From the IMG/VR virus record IMGVR_UViG_3300020473_000001, positions 1-55,851 of that record: 55,851 bases of DNA, one strand, 5' to 3'. Under the pieces are notes generated by a model. The model was given only the letters and a program-made list of their open reading frames with translations. It did no database searches and had not been told where the DNA came from. The stretch's first letter is position 1, and every line of letters begins with the position of its first letter. This document shows, in pieces, positions 32,562 through 40,183 of the stretch. The stretch is from a virus. Both the position numbers and the translations under genes were made by a program.

Positions 32562-32851
32562 TGTCTGAAGCCGATGCACTGGAAGAATGGAGTGACGAGG
32601 ATTTGTATGAGGATTATGAAGATTAGGAATCTATTGGAAGCTACTACGCACAACGGCCTAAGCGACAGCCTAAGCCCACCAAGCGGAAACCAGTGCGCGG
32701 TGCTAAGGCTACGTTACGTTGCCACTGTGGCGCACAGTACAGCGCCCGCGTCGCCGATTTAAAACGGGGTTGGGGGTTTAGCTGTTCCAAAAGCTGTGCC
32801 GCCAAGCGCCGCAAGTACAAACTGCAACCAGCAACAATTCTAGGTGAATAG
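32561..32851 (+). CDS. Zinc-ribbon protein with an in-frame amber codon at 32624
   Basis: The ATG overlaps the previous stop (TAATG). Codons 1-21 give an acidic peptide (EEWSDEDLYEDYED) and end at TAG (32624-32626). The same frame continues without another stop for 74 codons: ESIGSYYAQRPKRQPKPTKR, then LRCHCGAQYSARVADLKRGW and SCSKSCAAKRRKYK, a clear zinc ribbon (CxC ... CxxxC) of the kind seen in small phage proteins. So an acidic head and a basic zinc-ribbon tail belong together. The amber may be read through, a recent mutation, a sequencing error, or the tail may start at GTG (about 32690). Other genes here end in TAG, so genome-wide recoding is unlikely. Confidence 0.6.
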
Positions 32852-32912
32852 TTCATGCTTGCGCGGGCTGGGTGGAGTGGTAAGCTGGGCCTATATTATT
32901 ACGGAGGTAGAA

Positions 32913-33299
32913 ATGGAAGAAAATAAAGAAGCGGTACTACTGGGTAACATACTGTTTGCCCTGAAGCATATACGCACGTTTGGCCCGCACGATAAAGACT
33001 ATGGTATATGCGCAAACGCGGCGAAAGTGTGCGGCCCTAAAGTGTGGTCATGGTTCACAGAAGATAACGGCCTCTGCAACTATTACGATGTATTGCTCGA
33101 ATGGGAGCATTGGTGTGAAGGTTGCCATACCATGTATCCAATTGAGGAATGGGCAGTAACCTATCACAGCAATAAGTTAAAGTGGGATCCTGAAACTGCG
33201 TACGGGCGTAAACGTTGGCACTTACTAAATCACTTCATAACCTACCTGGAAAGGTTAGGTGTTGAAAGTAATGAAAACTTTTATTACGGGGGTTACTGA
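32913..33299 (+). CDS. Early protein, unknown
   Basis: 128 residues from the ATG at 32913 (MEENKEAVLLGN), which has GGAGG five bases upstream; the frame is open to 32844 without a ribosome site. Contains a CEGC pair and many Trp. It resembles small phage proteins with a GICxNA element (YGICANAAKVCG). No function known. Confidence 0.7.
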   Translation: MEENKEAVLLGNILFALKHIRTFGPHDKDYGICANAAKVCGPKVWSWFTEDNGLCNYYDVLLEWEHWCEGCHTMYPIEEWAVTYHSNKLKWDPETAYGRKRWHLLNHFITYLERLGVESNENFYYGGY

Positions 33300-33303
33300 G
33301 GTT

Positions 33304-33801
33304 ATGAGTGATACATTCGATCACATGGTGGACGCCTACGAAAGTCTGAATTATGATGGTAATTGTGGGGTTGAAGGTGGTGGCGCACCCCCTGACCCAC
33401 TGTTTTACCATGTTAAGATTAAGTTCCTACGTATTAAGGCTGAAACGCCAAAGGCGTATCTATTTGATGTTGGTACTACAGACTTCTGGTGTCCAAAGTC
33501 CATTACCAAGAAGCTGAAGGTTGAGCCTGATGGTTGCGGATCTGTGTATGCGCACCACAAAACATTAATCAAACTATTAAGGGGGGAAACGTTAATGGGA
33601 ACTGACCACAATTCTGAAATTATTTCCATGCTCGATATAGCCAATGACTTTGCATCTGACTTTCCGGACGGTGCTTGGTTTGCTTATATGATGGAGACCG
33701 TTGAGAATTACGAAGATGCGGTTAACGATAAGCGCGCCACCAAATTAACATTTGATGCGCACGAACACGTCATGCGCTGGATAGAACTAAGAGGTGAATA
33801 A
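33304..33801 (+). CDS. Early protein, unknown
   Basis: 165 residues from the ATG at 33304 (MSDTFDHMVD). Residues about 36-75 (VKIKFLRIKAETPKAYLFDV, then FWCPKSITKKL) form a small beta domain recurrent in phage proteins. The remainder is helical and acidic. Start could also be 33271. Its stop overlaps the next start (TAATG). Confidence 0.65.
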   Translation: MSDTFDHMVDAYESLNYDGNCGVEGGGAPPDPLFYHVKIKFLRIKAETPKAYLFDVGTTDFWCPKSITKKLKVEPDGCGSVYAHHKTLIKLLRGETLMGTDHNSEIISMLDIANDFASDFPDGAWFAYMMETVENYEDAVNDKRATKLTFDAHEHVMRWIELRGE

Positions 33802-34199
33802 TGAAGGACTTTAATTTTAAATTGGAAATATTACGCAAGCGTTTAGAAATTGAAGAACGCGAAGATGGGGTTTATATTAATCTTACTAAAGATTTAAAAA
33901 TTGAGCTTACTCATCTTGAAGGTTTGCTCAAAGAGCTTATGGCAGTTCAGCAGATGGGTTTACCTAACACCGCCTGCGTGTGGTTGGCTTCTAACTTAAT
34001 CACCCATTGTCAAATCCACGAGGCTTATCAGGAATTCCAAGATGCCATTGGCAACGAAAACCCGTTTGGCTACTGGATTATTTTGACAAGCAAGATAAAC
34101 CAGGAGCGGATAATGTGGTTAAGCTACATTAAAGGGTTTATAGTTTATATTTTGTACTGTGGTAATATTGCCGCAGTACATTCGGAGCTAAGCCCATGA
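33801..34199 (+). CDS. Early protein, unknown, C-terminal hydrophobic segment
   Basis: 132 residues. A charged coiled N-terminus (EILRKRLEIEEREDG) and a C-terminal hydrophobic stretch (IKGFIVYILYCGNIAAV) that may anchor it to the membrane. TAATG at its start and ATGA at its end couple it to both neighbours. Confidence 0.65.
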   Translation: MKDFNFKLEILRKRLEIEEREDGVYINLTKDLKIELTHLEGLLKELMAVQQMGLPNTACVWLASNLITHCQIHEAYQEFQDAIGNENPFGYWIILTSKINQERIMWLSYIKGFIVYILYCGNIAAVHSELSP

Positions 34200-34447
34200 T
34201 TAACACAAAGACACTATCCAACATTTTTACAACCACTTCGCTTTCCGCATTTGCCTTTTACAACGCCTTCGAAATTCTTAAAGCCATGAGCCAGGATAAT
34301 TTCGCTATAGTTCTTATATGGCCCGAGCTCATTTTAATGGTAATATCGTTTCTGTTAGTAGTATTTCTTTTAACCCCGTATATTGAGCAGGAAGATTATG
34401 AACGAACGTGTCAAAGCACGCATGATGAAACTGATAGCGCTGACTGA
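34196..34447 (+). CDS. Small membrane protein with two hydrophobic helices
   Basis: 83 residues, ATGA overlap with the previous gene. Two transmembrane segments (about 12-30 and 40-63, the second IVLIWPELILMVISFLLVVF) and an acidic cytoplasmic tail. Function unknown. Confidence 0.65.
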   Translation: MINTKTLSNIFTTTSLSAFAFYNAFEILKAMSQDNFAIVLIWPELILMVISFLLVVFLLTPYIEQEDYERTCQSTHDETDSAD

Positions 34448-34916
34448 GAGTAGTAACAAGTACGAGGCCATTAACGCACAGGCCAAAATAGAGGCGTTGT
34501 GTCGTAAGTACAAAGTGGATATTAACGACCTTACCAGCGAAAAGGAAGAAGTTAAAGAGCGCTTAATTTATTGGTACAACATGCCATATAAAAAGCTGGC
34601 TATCCAAATCCTGTACATGCTGTTCCCGGAGACACCTATCTACAGTAGTAGGGTGAAGCAGAATAACCTTGTTGTGGATTTAAGTGACGGCGACTTTGCC
34701 CAGCTTGAGCTTTACTGGAACGTACTTAAGCCAGCGCTTAAGAAGTACATGGAAAACAGTGTATCGGCATTTATAGCGGCTAATAACCTCTACCCTAAAG
34801 ACGTTGAGCCAGTTGCTAAAGAGTACACTGAGGAAGATTATAAAATTATGGAAATGGCACAGTCAATTGATGCAACCCCAATCCACCAAGCACTGGAGAA
34901 TAAAAATGTCAGTTAG
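34398..34916 (+). CDS. DUF2786-domain protein
   Basis: 172 residues from the ATG at 34398. The N-terminus (MMKLIALTESSNKYEAINAQ, then KIEALCRKYKVDINDL) matches DUF2786, a helical domain of unknown function found in phages and Gram-negative bacteria. It overlaps both neighbouring genes. Confidence 0.75.
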   Translation: MNERVKARMMKLIALTESSNKYEAINAQAKIEALCRKYKVDINDLTSEKEEVKERLIYWYNMPYKKLAIQILYMLFPETPIYSSRVKQNNLVVDLSDGDFAQLELYWNVLKPALKKYMENSVSAFIAANNLYPKDVEPVAKEYTEEDYKIMEMAQSIDATPIHQALENKNVS

Positions 34917-35481
34917 TAGTTACCAATTAACAGAAGAATTTATAACGGCACGTGTTGAGCACTTCAAGGCGTGTTTGCACGATGCAGATCCACGCAGCCA
35001 GTACGCAGAACAGGTTAAGACAAAATTCAACCTGGATATGGTTGAAGTTGTTGAGCTCAACCAGGATGAGGAAGCTTACCCTAACCAGTTCCTGCCCAGC
35101 CGTGACACCATTAGCGGGGACTTTATTGAAGGTACGCAGTTCTTTATCATCGATAAGCCCGTGGTGTACGATACAATTCCTTACGGTGGACAGCGCTACC
35201 GCATCGTGCTAAAGGTAGGATTTATTTTTGACGGCGCAAGCATACCGCCTATAGTGTGGTCAATAGCTGGTAGCCCGTTCGTTAATGATGGCGCTGGGCA
35301 GTACCGTCTTGCCGCAGCCATCCATGACGGCCTGTGTGATAAGCACGAACTTCGCTCCACAATCGCCCACAACGTATTCAGCCGTATTCTAGAGCTAGAG
35401 GGGATTAGCCGTTGGCAACGTTTTAAAATGGTCAGCGCCGTTAAAATGTTCGGCCCTACATTCACGGGGCGTTTGCAATGA
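34906..35481 (+). CDS. DUF1353-domain protein
   Basis: 191 residues from the ATG at 34906, after GGAG. The C-terminal half (FDGASIPPIVWSIAGSPFVN, YRLAAAIHDGLCD) is the DUF1353 signature. The family is widespread in phages and has no agreed function; the conserved His/Asp pair (IHD) hints at a metal site. An N-terminal extension of 90 residues is unassigned. Confidence 0.78.
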   Translation: MSVSSYQLTEEFITARVEHFKACLHDADPRSQYAEQVKTKFNLDMVEVVELNQDEEAYPNQFLPSRDTISGDFIEGTQFFIIDKPVVYDTIPYGGQRYRIVLKVGFIFDGASIPPIVWSIAGSPFVNDGAGQYRLAAAIHDGLCDKHELRSTIAHNVFSRILELEGISRWQRFKMVSAVKMFGPTFTGRLQ

Positions 35482-35762
35482 GCGTCAACGAGTTGTTGTT
35501 CCTTTGGGGTTACGGCCTGCAAAGCGCGGGAATGCTTATATACTGCATTATCGACGTTATACGTGCAAAGCGTTGGGATGCTCGCTTTGGTTCGTACAGC
35601 ACTGAATACTGTATGTGTGGGGAGCGTGTTGATTCCCACACTATCGCCTCAAACCATGCGCCCTTAAGTGAATTTGATTACAGGTATAAAGGGCTCGTTG
35701 AATATCCTTATAAACGTGGAGGCTTCCACTTGCCTTTATTGTATCGTTCTGCTAGCATTTAG
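35478..35762 (+). CDS. Small protein with N-terminal hydrophobic helix
   Basis: 94 residues, ATGA overlap. One hydrophobic segment (LLFLWGYGLQSAGMLIYCII) and a soluble tail with CMC. DUF1353 genes are often followed by such a small membrane partner, but the role is unknown. Confidence 0.6.
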   Translation: MSVNELLFLWGYGLQSAGMLIYCIIDVIRAKRWDARFGSYSTEYCMCGERVDSHTIASNHAPLSEFDYRYKGLVEYPYKRGGFHLPLLYRSASI

Positions 35763-35791
35763 TTATCGGACATAAGTTAAGGACATTTATT

Positions 35792-35989
35792 ATGAATTTC
35801 GCACAATTACATGACTGGGTTAAATACTGCAACAAGCATAATCAACGTTGTGCAATTATCAACAAGCACACCGCTCAGGCATTACGCATCACCGAGTACG
35901 GACGTGAGCAAGTGCTGGGTGAAGACTTAGCCACTGGCAGTGAAGTGGTTGTTAAAACCAAAGAGCTTGAACACTATGCAGAATTTTAA
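35792..35989 (+). CDS. Small protein, unknown
   Basis: 65 residues, ATG after AAGGACATTTATT. Compact soluble composition (HDWVKYCNKHNQRCAIINKH). No recognised family. Confidence 0.6.
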   Translation: MNFAQLHDWVKYCNKHNQRCAIINKHTAQALRITEYGREQVLGEDLATGSEVVVKTKELEHYAEF

Positions 35990-36242
35990 CAACCAGGAAT
36001 TACTTGAGCGGGCTGCTGAGATTATGGGGGAGCCTGCCGAGGAAATGGTGATTATTGTTTGCGACGAAATGTTGCAAACGCTGGCAAAGCATGAGCTGGA
36101 TAAGCAATACGCGATTGTAACTAGCCAGAAGATGCCACCACCTACGCCTTCAACCCCTGCGCCACCAGTACAAAGGTCGCGTAAGGGTAAAGGCGAGCGC
36201 AAACGTGCCGCCCGTAAACAACGCAACCAATGGCGTAAATAA
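35976..36242 (+). CDS. Small protein with Pro-rich linker and basic tail, unknown
   Basis: 88 residues from the ATG at 35976 (MQNFNNQELLERAAEI), overlapping the previous gene by 14 bases. An acidic helical head, a PPPTPSTPAPP linker and a very basic tail (RSRKGKGERKRAARKQRNQW) that should bind nucleic acid. Confidence 0.6.
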   Translation: MQNFNNQELLERAAEIMGEPAEEMVIIVCDEMLQTLAKHELDKQYAIVTSQKMPPPTPSTPAPPVQRSRKGKGERKRAARKQRNQWRK

Positions 36243-36267
36243 GGAATTACTAAATTTGCCCCGCAAT

Positions 36268-36294
36268 CGGGCCTGTATGGCGAAAACAGGCCCG
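36268..36294 (+). terminator. Nine-base-pair hairpin, possible terminator
   Basis: CGGGCCTGT (36268-36276) pairs perfectly with ACAGGCCCG (36286-36294). The T-tract is missing, so efficiency is doubtful. It separates two transcription units; 36295-36385 holds nothing else that I can recognise. Confidence 0.5.
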
Positions 36295-36385
36295 CCCCTA
36301 TACCAACGCATTACCCCGCACATTAAACCCGCTTAAAATGGCTTACAGCGAGTCGAAAATAATTTAAAAATAATTCCAAAAGGGG

Positions 36386-36413
36386 TTGCACCCATGAACC
36401 ATTCCGGTAATAT
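36386..36413 (+). promoter_or_regulatory. Rightward promoter of the shared early class
   Basis: TTGCAC (36386-36391), 16-base spacer with GAACCATTCCGG, TAATAT (36408-36413), then ACACACAT. It is almost the same as the leftward promoter at 20247-20278. The first gene starts at 36452. Confidence 0.78.
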
Positions 36414-36451
36414 ACACACATAGACACAACGCAACACAAAAAGGTATTAAA

Positions 36452-36733
36452 ATGAACACATCAACCATTACAGTAACCCACGGTGCATATGAACAGGTGG
36501 AATTTCCTAACCCTGATACAATGGGGTATTGCTATGGTACGTGCGGCTACCGTCAGCGGGTTTCGGATGATAACTATAGCGAGTTATGCTGCGCTGGCGA
36601 TAACTGGTGGACGCTAACTGACCTTGAAAGCGACGAGCACACGCTAATTATCCACAAAGGCGACGTGGAGCAAATCAAAAAGCTAATCGCTGCTGAATTT
36701 AAACATTTCAGCGTAACTGTAAACTTTAAGTAA
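36452..36733 (+). CDS. Small protein, unknown
   Basis: 93 residues, AAGG upstream. Cys-rich middle (YCYGTCGYRQRV ... ELCCAGDNWW), then a helix. No recognised family. Confidence 0.6.
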   Translation: MNTSTITVTHGAYEQVEFPNPDTMGYCYGTCGYRQRVSDDNYSELCCAGDNWWTLTDLESDEHTLIIHKGDVEQIKKLIAAEFKHFSVTVNFK

Positions 36734-36745
36734 GGGGGTAGCAAA

Positions 36746-36970
36746 ATGAAAAACCATCCACAGCAGACAACGCACAAAACTGTTCTTAACAACCAGCAAA
36801 TTGATAACCTTGTGCAAGCGCTCGAAATTGCAATTGCAAGCGGTAAAATTGATAACAGCAAGTTCGACCAAAATAATATTTGTTTTGTTGACCCTAGCAG
36901 CACTTTAAAAATGTTGCGCGAGGTTGCCGAGTGTACTAACGCTGAACTTACTCATGGCTTGTGCATTTAG
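36746..36970 (+). CDS. Small helical protein, unknown
   Basis: 74 residues, ATG after AAGGGGG. Helical repeats (NLVQALEIAIASGKID, TLKMLREVAECTNAELTHG). No recognised family. Confidence 0.6.
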   Translation: MKNHPQQTTHKTVLNNQQIDNLVQALEIAIASGKIDNSKFDQNNICFVDPSSTLKMLREVAECTNAELTHGLCI

Positions 36971-37002
36971 CAAGCTATAGCTCACTACTTAATGGTTAAG
37001 AA

Positions 37003-37305
37003 ATGAGAGTTATACTAATAACGGTGACAATGGGTACGTTGTTTGCGGTTGCCGCCTACGATATAGCTACCGTAGCCCAAACAGCTAAGCCGCAGATAAA
37101 AATGCTAACAGAACACAAGCTTTTGTCAGGTGGTAACGCCACACACGGCTTTCATTATGTGTGTTTTAACAATCAGGTTATTTACCTAGAGCATATTGGA
37201 AACAGACAGATTACCTACGCTCCCGGTTCTTGGTATGGTGTACCAGCGGATTGTGCAAATTGGGACAATATCAGAAAACATTTAACTTGCAATGAGGGGA
37301 AATAA
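37003..37305 (+). CDS. Small secreted or membrane-anchored protein, unknown
   Basis: 100 residues. The N-terminus (ILITVTMGTLFAVAAYDIA) looks like a signal anchor; the rest is a small domain with two cysteines (HYVCFNN, PADCANW) that could form a disulfide in the periplasm. The ribosome site is weak. Confidence 0.6.
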   Translation: MRVILITVTMGTLFAVAAYDIATVAQTAKPQIKMLTEHKLLSGGNATHGFHYVCFNNQVIYLEHIGNRQITYAPGSWYGVPADCANWDNIRKHLTCNEGK

Positions 37306-37306
37306 T

Positions 37307-37570
37307 ATGCGTATAAGCCACCAACCAATTACGCTAGTTCACGGGGCCAGCTACTCAGTAATCCCACGCGGGGAAGCAAAGCCAATTCCTACAGTATGCC
37401 TATTCCTAGACCCGAAAAAGTTTAAGGCAACTATTAAACAGCGCTACCCTGACGTTCCTGAAAAACCGTGCTTTATGTACAAGGATAAGGTCAAGGGTGA
37501 ATATAAATACGTCCTATTGGGTGATGTTGCTTTTATGGCTCGGCTCGGAGGTAAACATGTTAAACGGTAA
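37307..37570 (+). CDS. Small protein, unknown
   Basis: 87 residues from the ATG at 37307, preceded by GAGGGG. Basic, soluble. No recognised family. Overlaps the next gene by 14 bases. Confidence 0.6.
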   Translation: MRISHQPITLVHGASYSVIPRGEAKPIPTVCLFLDPKKFKATIKQRYPDVPEKPCFMYKDKVKGEYKYVLLGDVAFMARLGGKHVKR

Positions 37571-37748
37571 TTTCTATCGAGGCACTGTAGTTGTGCATTT
37601 CGGCGGGCTAAAGCGTCCCAAGATTTACGAGGGTTGCGACATACATATGAGCACGCACGGCGCTTTATGTGTGGTCAAACCTAGCGGCTTAGTGGTGGCA
37701 ACTTTTGCACAAGGTCAATGGATTAGGGCCGAGCATGTCAATACTTAA
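37557..37748 (+). CDS. Small beta-rich protein, unknown
   Basis: 63 residues from the ATG at 37557, with GGAGG upstream. Alternating strands (FYRGTVVVHFGGLKRPKIYE). Overlaps the next gene by 14 bases. Confidence 0.6.
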   Translation: MLNGNFYRGTVVVHFGGLKRPKIYEGCDIHMSTHGALCVVKPSGLVVATFAQGQWIRAEHVNT

Positions 37749-37965
37749 AAATCTTACACGGGTGGCTGTACCACCTACAACATCAATTCCTTTTCTAGCT
37801 GTGTATGACCAATATGGTATTATTAGGGCTGAAACGGTGCAGTACGTTGAGGGCAATTACTACGCTTACAGCGAAGCGCAGAACAGCTTTTGCGACCAGA
37901 TAGTACAATGGTCCGAGGGTACTGAGTTTTACACTTATAGGAGTGATTTTAATGATGCAATTTAA
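37735..37965 (+). CDS. Small protein, unknown
   Basis: 76 residues from the ATG at 37735 (MSILKNLTRVAVPP). Rich in Tyr and Glu. No recognised family. Overlap of 14 bases with the following gene, the same spacing as the two previous overlaps. Confidence 0.6.
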   Translation: MSILKNLTRVAVPPTTSIPFLAVYDQYGIIRAETVQYVEGNYYAYSEAQNSFCDQIVQWSEGTEFYTYRSDFNDAI

Positions 37966-38362
37966 CTATGCGCAGCGTGAACACTGGTTTAAAACATTGG
38001 AACGTTTAAAGCATAAACTAAGCGAAATCCAGGCTCACGTGCAAAACGAAAACAGTATTACAAAAGAAGTGCCTGAACATATCGAGCAAGTTAGGGCCAC
38101 GATTAACAAGGAGCTGGGTGGTTTTAGTGATGCAATTGCTTCCATACAAAGTGGGTTTGTGTACGCAGGGGTAAACGTAATTCCTGAAAGCGAATACGGC
38201 GTTGCCATCGTAATGGAAGCTCATTTACGTGAAGCTATTGAACGTATGGCTGCAAGATTAGGCCATGCGCCGCAAAGCATTTTTGTGGATGAGACCTGCA
38301 TTGTAGAGCTGGTAAATGATATCGAGCAAAACAACTTAATGGTGTCTGAAAATGGGAGTTAG
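37952..38362 (+). CDS. Helical protein, unknown
   Basis: 136 residues from the ATG at 37952, with TAGGAG upstream. The first 60 residues form a coiled coil (TLERLKHKLSEIQAHVQ). No recognised family. Confidence 0.6.
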   Translation: MMQFNYAQREHWFKTLERLKHKLSEIQAHVQNENSITKEVPEHIEQVRATINKELGGFSDAIASIQSGFVYAGVNVIPESEYGVAIVMEAHLREAIERMAARLGHAPQSIFVDETCIVELVNDIEQNNLMVSENGS

Positions 38363-38855
38363 GCTAAAACCGAGCAAACATGTAAGCACTGCGCTCCGTA
38401 AGGCATGGGAGGCCCGTGCTAAGAAGTGTTGGCTAGCTGGTGGCGGGTGCTTTGCGCAACTTGCTTGTGGAGGCTTTGTCGGCTCACAGGCGCAGAACCA
38501 ATTAATGTACACGTTGGAAAGCGTGAGGCGCTGGTCTGGGATTATAATGGTGTTCAACTGTAACGGATACCAGCAATGGGCGGATAGTGTAGTCATAGAG
38601 AGTACGCAACCCCTTAAGTTAAACGAATTCCAACTTGGCGTTAATGCTGCCATGGATGAGTTATACGAAAGTTGTAATAAAAAGTTCATTGTTAGCTCCG
38701 GATATTATGTTGTAACCCACACAGGGTTCGACCTCGCAGCCATGCGCGATGGTGTTGTACAATGGTTTGCAGACCGAGGCGCTTTTGACGCCACCTATTG
38801 CTATTTGCAAAATGAATTGAAGGAGAAGTTAAATGAACAAGCGGCTAACGCTTAA
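38352..38855 (+). CDS. Protein with Ala/Gly-rich N-terminus, unknown
   Basis: 167 residues, ATG overlapping the previous gene by 11 bases. Basic N-terminus and a Cys/Gly/Ala segment (CWLAGGGCFAQLACGGFVGS) that may be membrane active; the rest is soluble. No recognised family. Confidence 0.55.
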   Translation: MGVRLKPSKHVSTALRKAWEARAKKCWLAGGGCFAQLACGGFVGSQAQNQLMYTLESVRRWSGIIMVFNCNGYQQWADSVVIESTQPLKLNEFQLGVNAAMDELYESCNKKFIVSSGYYVVTHTGFDLAAMRDGVVQWFADRGAFDATYCYLQNELKEKLNEQAANA

Positions 38856-39252
38856 ACAACAAACCCATGAGCTAGGCTGCGTTTCCGCGTGCCTAGCTAT
38901 GATATTAGATATGGATGTGGAGCAAGTGCGTACCGAGTTTGAAGCGGCGTTCTTTGACCACACTATGGAGGTTCCGCAGTACCTTGAAAGTAAGGGTTAC
39001 ACATGTAAGAAACCTGAAGAACCTTATCGGCTAGCACAGGGGTACATTTACCTAGTGCTTGTTCCTTCCGCAAATTCCATCGGGCTATTTCACCAGATCA
39101 TTATTGATACTCGCTTTGAGGATGAAATTATTATCCTTGACCCTGCTCGTGAGGGTAAACGCCGCTATGTTTATGAAGCTGTAAATCCAAACGAAGCAGA
39201 GGTTTGTTCATTCTATATCGAGTACGTTATTGACAAAGCGGAGGTGGAATAA
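38833..39252 (+). CDS. C39-like (papain-fold) cysteine peptidase
   Basis: 139 residues. KQQTHELGCVSACLAMIL gives the Gln and catalytic Cys16 of the C39 fold, His87 lies in GLFHQIIIDT and Asp103 in ILDPA, with the normal order and spacing. C39-like domains usually cut leader peptides or act as host-directed peptidases; here no transporter is present. The substrate is unknown. It overlaps the previous gene by 23 bases and the next by one (TAATG). Confidence 0.72.
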   Translation: MNKRLTLKQQTHELGCVSACLAMILDMDVEQVRTEFEAAFFDHTMEVPQYLESKGYTCKKPEEPYRLAQGYIYLVLVPSANSIGLFHQIIIDTRFEDEIIILDPAREGKRRYVYEAVNPNEAEVCSFYIEYVIDKAEVE

Positions 39253-39698
39253 TGGTGCATGTTGTTAACAAGGGTAAGGCGGGTGAGCGTGAGGTTGTGA
39301 AGCTTTTACAGCCAATTGTTAACGAGGTTTATGAAAGCCTTCGTATGCAGCCGCCCGACCTATTACGTAACCAAATGCAGACCGCAGTTGGAGGGTATGA
39401 CATCTGCGGGCTACCGTGGATTGCCCTGGAGGTTAAACGCCAAGAGCAGCTAAGCTTGAACGCTTGGTGGAAGCAAGTTACAACCGCATGTTGTAACGGT
39501 GAAGTTCCAATTGTAATCTTCCGTCAGAACCGTAAGAAGTGGCGCATTCTTATGCCTGCGTGGTTGCACACTGGCGGAAAAGGTCACCAGCAATGCCGCG
39601 CTGAAGTTGACCTGGATACGTTTCTAACTTGGTTCCGTGAGCGTTGCAAATACGAGGCTATTAAAGAAAGTGAGTCGACTTGCTTGGGGGACATGTAA
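39252..39698 (+). CDS. PD-(D/E)XK nuclease, Holliday-junction-resolvase-like
   Basis: 148 residues. KGKAGEREVVKLL (Glu of motif I), VGGYDICG (catalytic Asp), ALEVKRQE (ExK) and a following basic strand give the full nuclease signature seen in phage resolvase-like (Hjc/VRR-type) enzymes. Likely resolves branched replication intermediates before packaging. Start overlaps the peptidase stop (TAATG), stop overlaps the next start (TAATG). Confidence 0.78.
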   Translation: MVHVVNKGKAGEREVVKLLQPIVNEVYESLRMQPPDLLRNQMQTAVGGYDICGLPWIALEVKRQEQLSLNAWWKQVTTACCNGEVPIVIFRQNRKKWRILMPAWLHTGGKGHQQCRAEVDLDTFLTWFRERCKYEAIKESESTCLGDM

Positions 39699-39919
39699 TG
39701 CACAAGTTCTTATTGTTGATTGTATTTGCCTTTGTAGTTTGCGCCGCGTCAGTGTGTTTGGGGGCGTTGGTTCTAGCCGCACTGGGCTACGATGCCCATT
39801 ACATCGACGGTACGTTGTTGCAGCCTTTGCAGTGGGTTTTTAGCGGCTTAGTTATTAGCTTAGCCGCTTGGCTGGTGGCATGGGTTAATCGACCAAGTGG
39901 GCCATATATTAAGAAATAG
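39698..39919 (+). CDS. Small membrane protein with two hydrophobic helices
   Basis: 73 residues. A first helix (FLLLIVFAFVVCAASVCLGA), a short periplasmic loop and a second helix (SGLVISLAAWLVAWV). It could be a holin-like protein, but better holin candidates stand next to the amidase. Confidence 0.6.
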   Translation: MHKFLLLIVFAFVVCAASVCLGALVLAALGYDAHYIDGTLLQPLQWVFSGLVISLAAWLVAWVNRPSGPYIKK

Positions 39920-39956
39920 TTCTTATTGGTTAAACGCAATATATCAGTTAAACTAA

Positions 39957-39989
39957 GGCTGTAGAATATTTCTACGGCCTTTTATTTTG
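39957..39989 (+). terminator. Intrinsic terminator
   Basis: GGCTGTAGAA (39957-39966) and TTCTACGGCC (39970-39979) form a ten-base stem with one G-T pair, followed by TTTTATTTT. Confidence 0.85.
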
Positions 39990-39997
39990 GAGAAAAT

Positions 39998-40183
39998 ATG
40001 GTTCTTACAAACATTGCTATTGGAATTAGTTTATTCCTGCATTTGTGCCTCTTTGTGGCGTTCCTTAGTAAAGGAAACAGGTCGGCGTTATTTGCCCTCA
40101 TAGGCGGATTAGTTAGTTTGCTAGGTGGCGGGTTCTGGCTACTATTAATATTGATTCGACTTTTCACGGGGGATTGGGTATGA
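39998..40183 (+). CDS. Small membrane protein
   Basis: 61 residues, ATG after GGAG. Two hydrophobic helices (IAIGISLFLHLCLFVAFL; GGLVSLLGGGFWLLLILI). Coupled to the ligase gene by an ATGA overlap. Confidence 0.6.
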   Translation: MVLTNIAIGISLFLHLCLFVAFLSKGNRSALFALIGGLVSLLGGGFWLLLILIRLFTGDWV

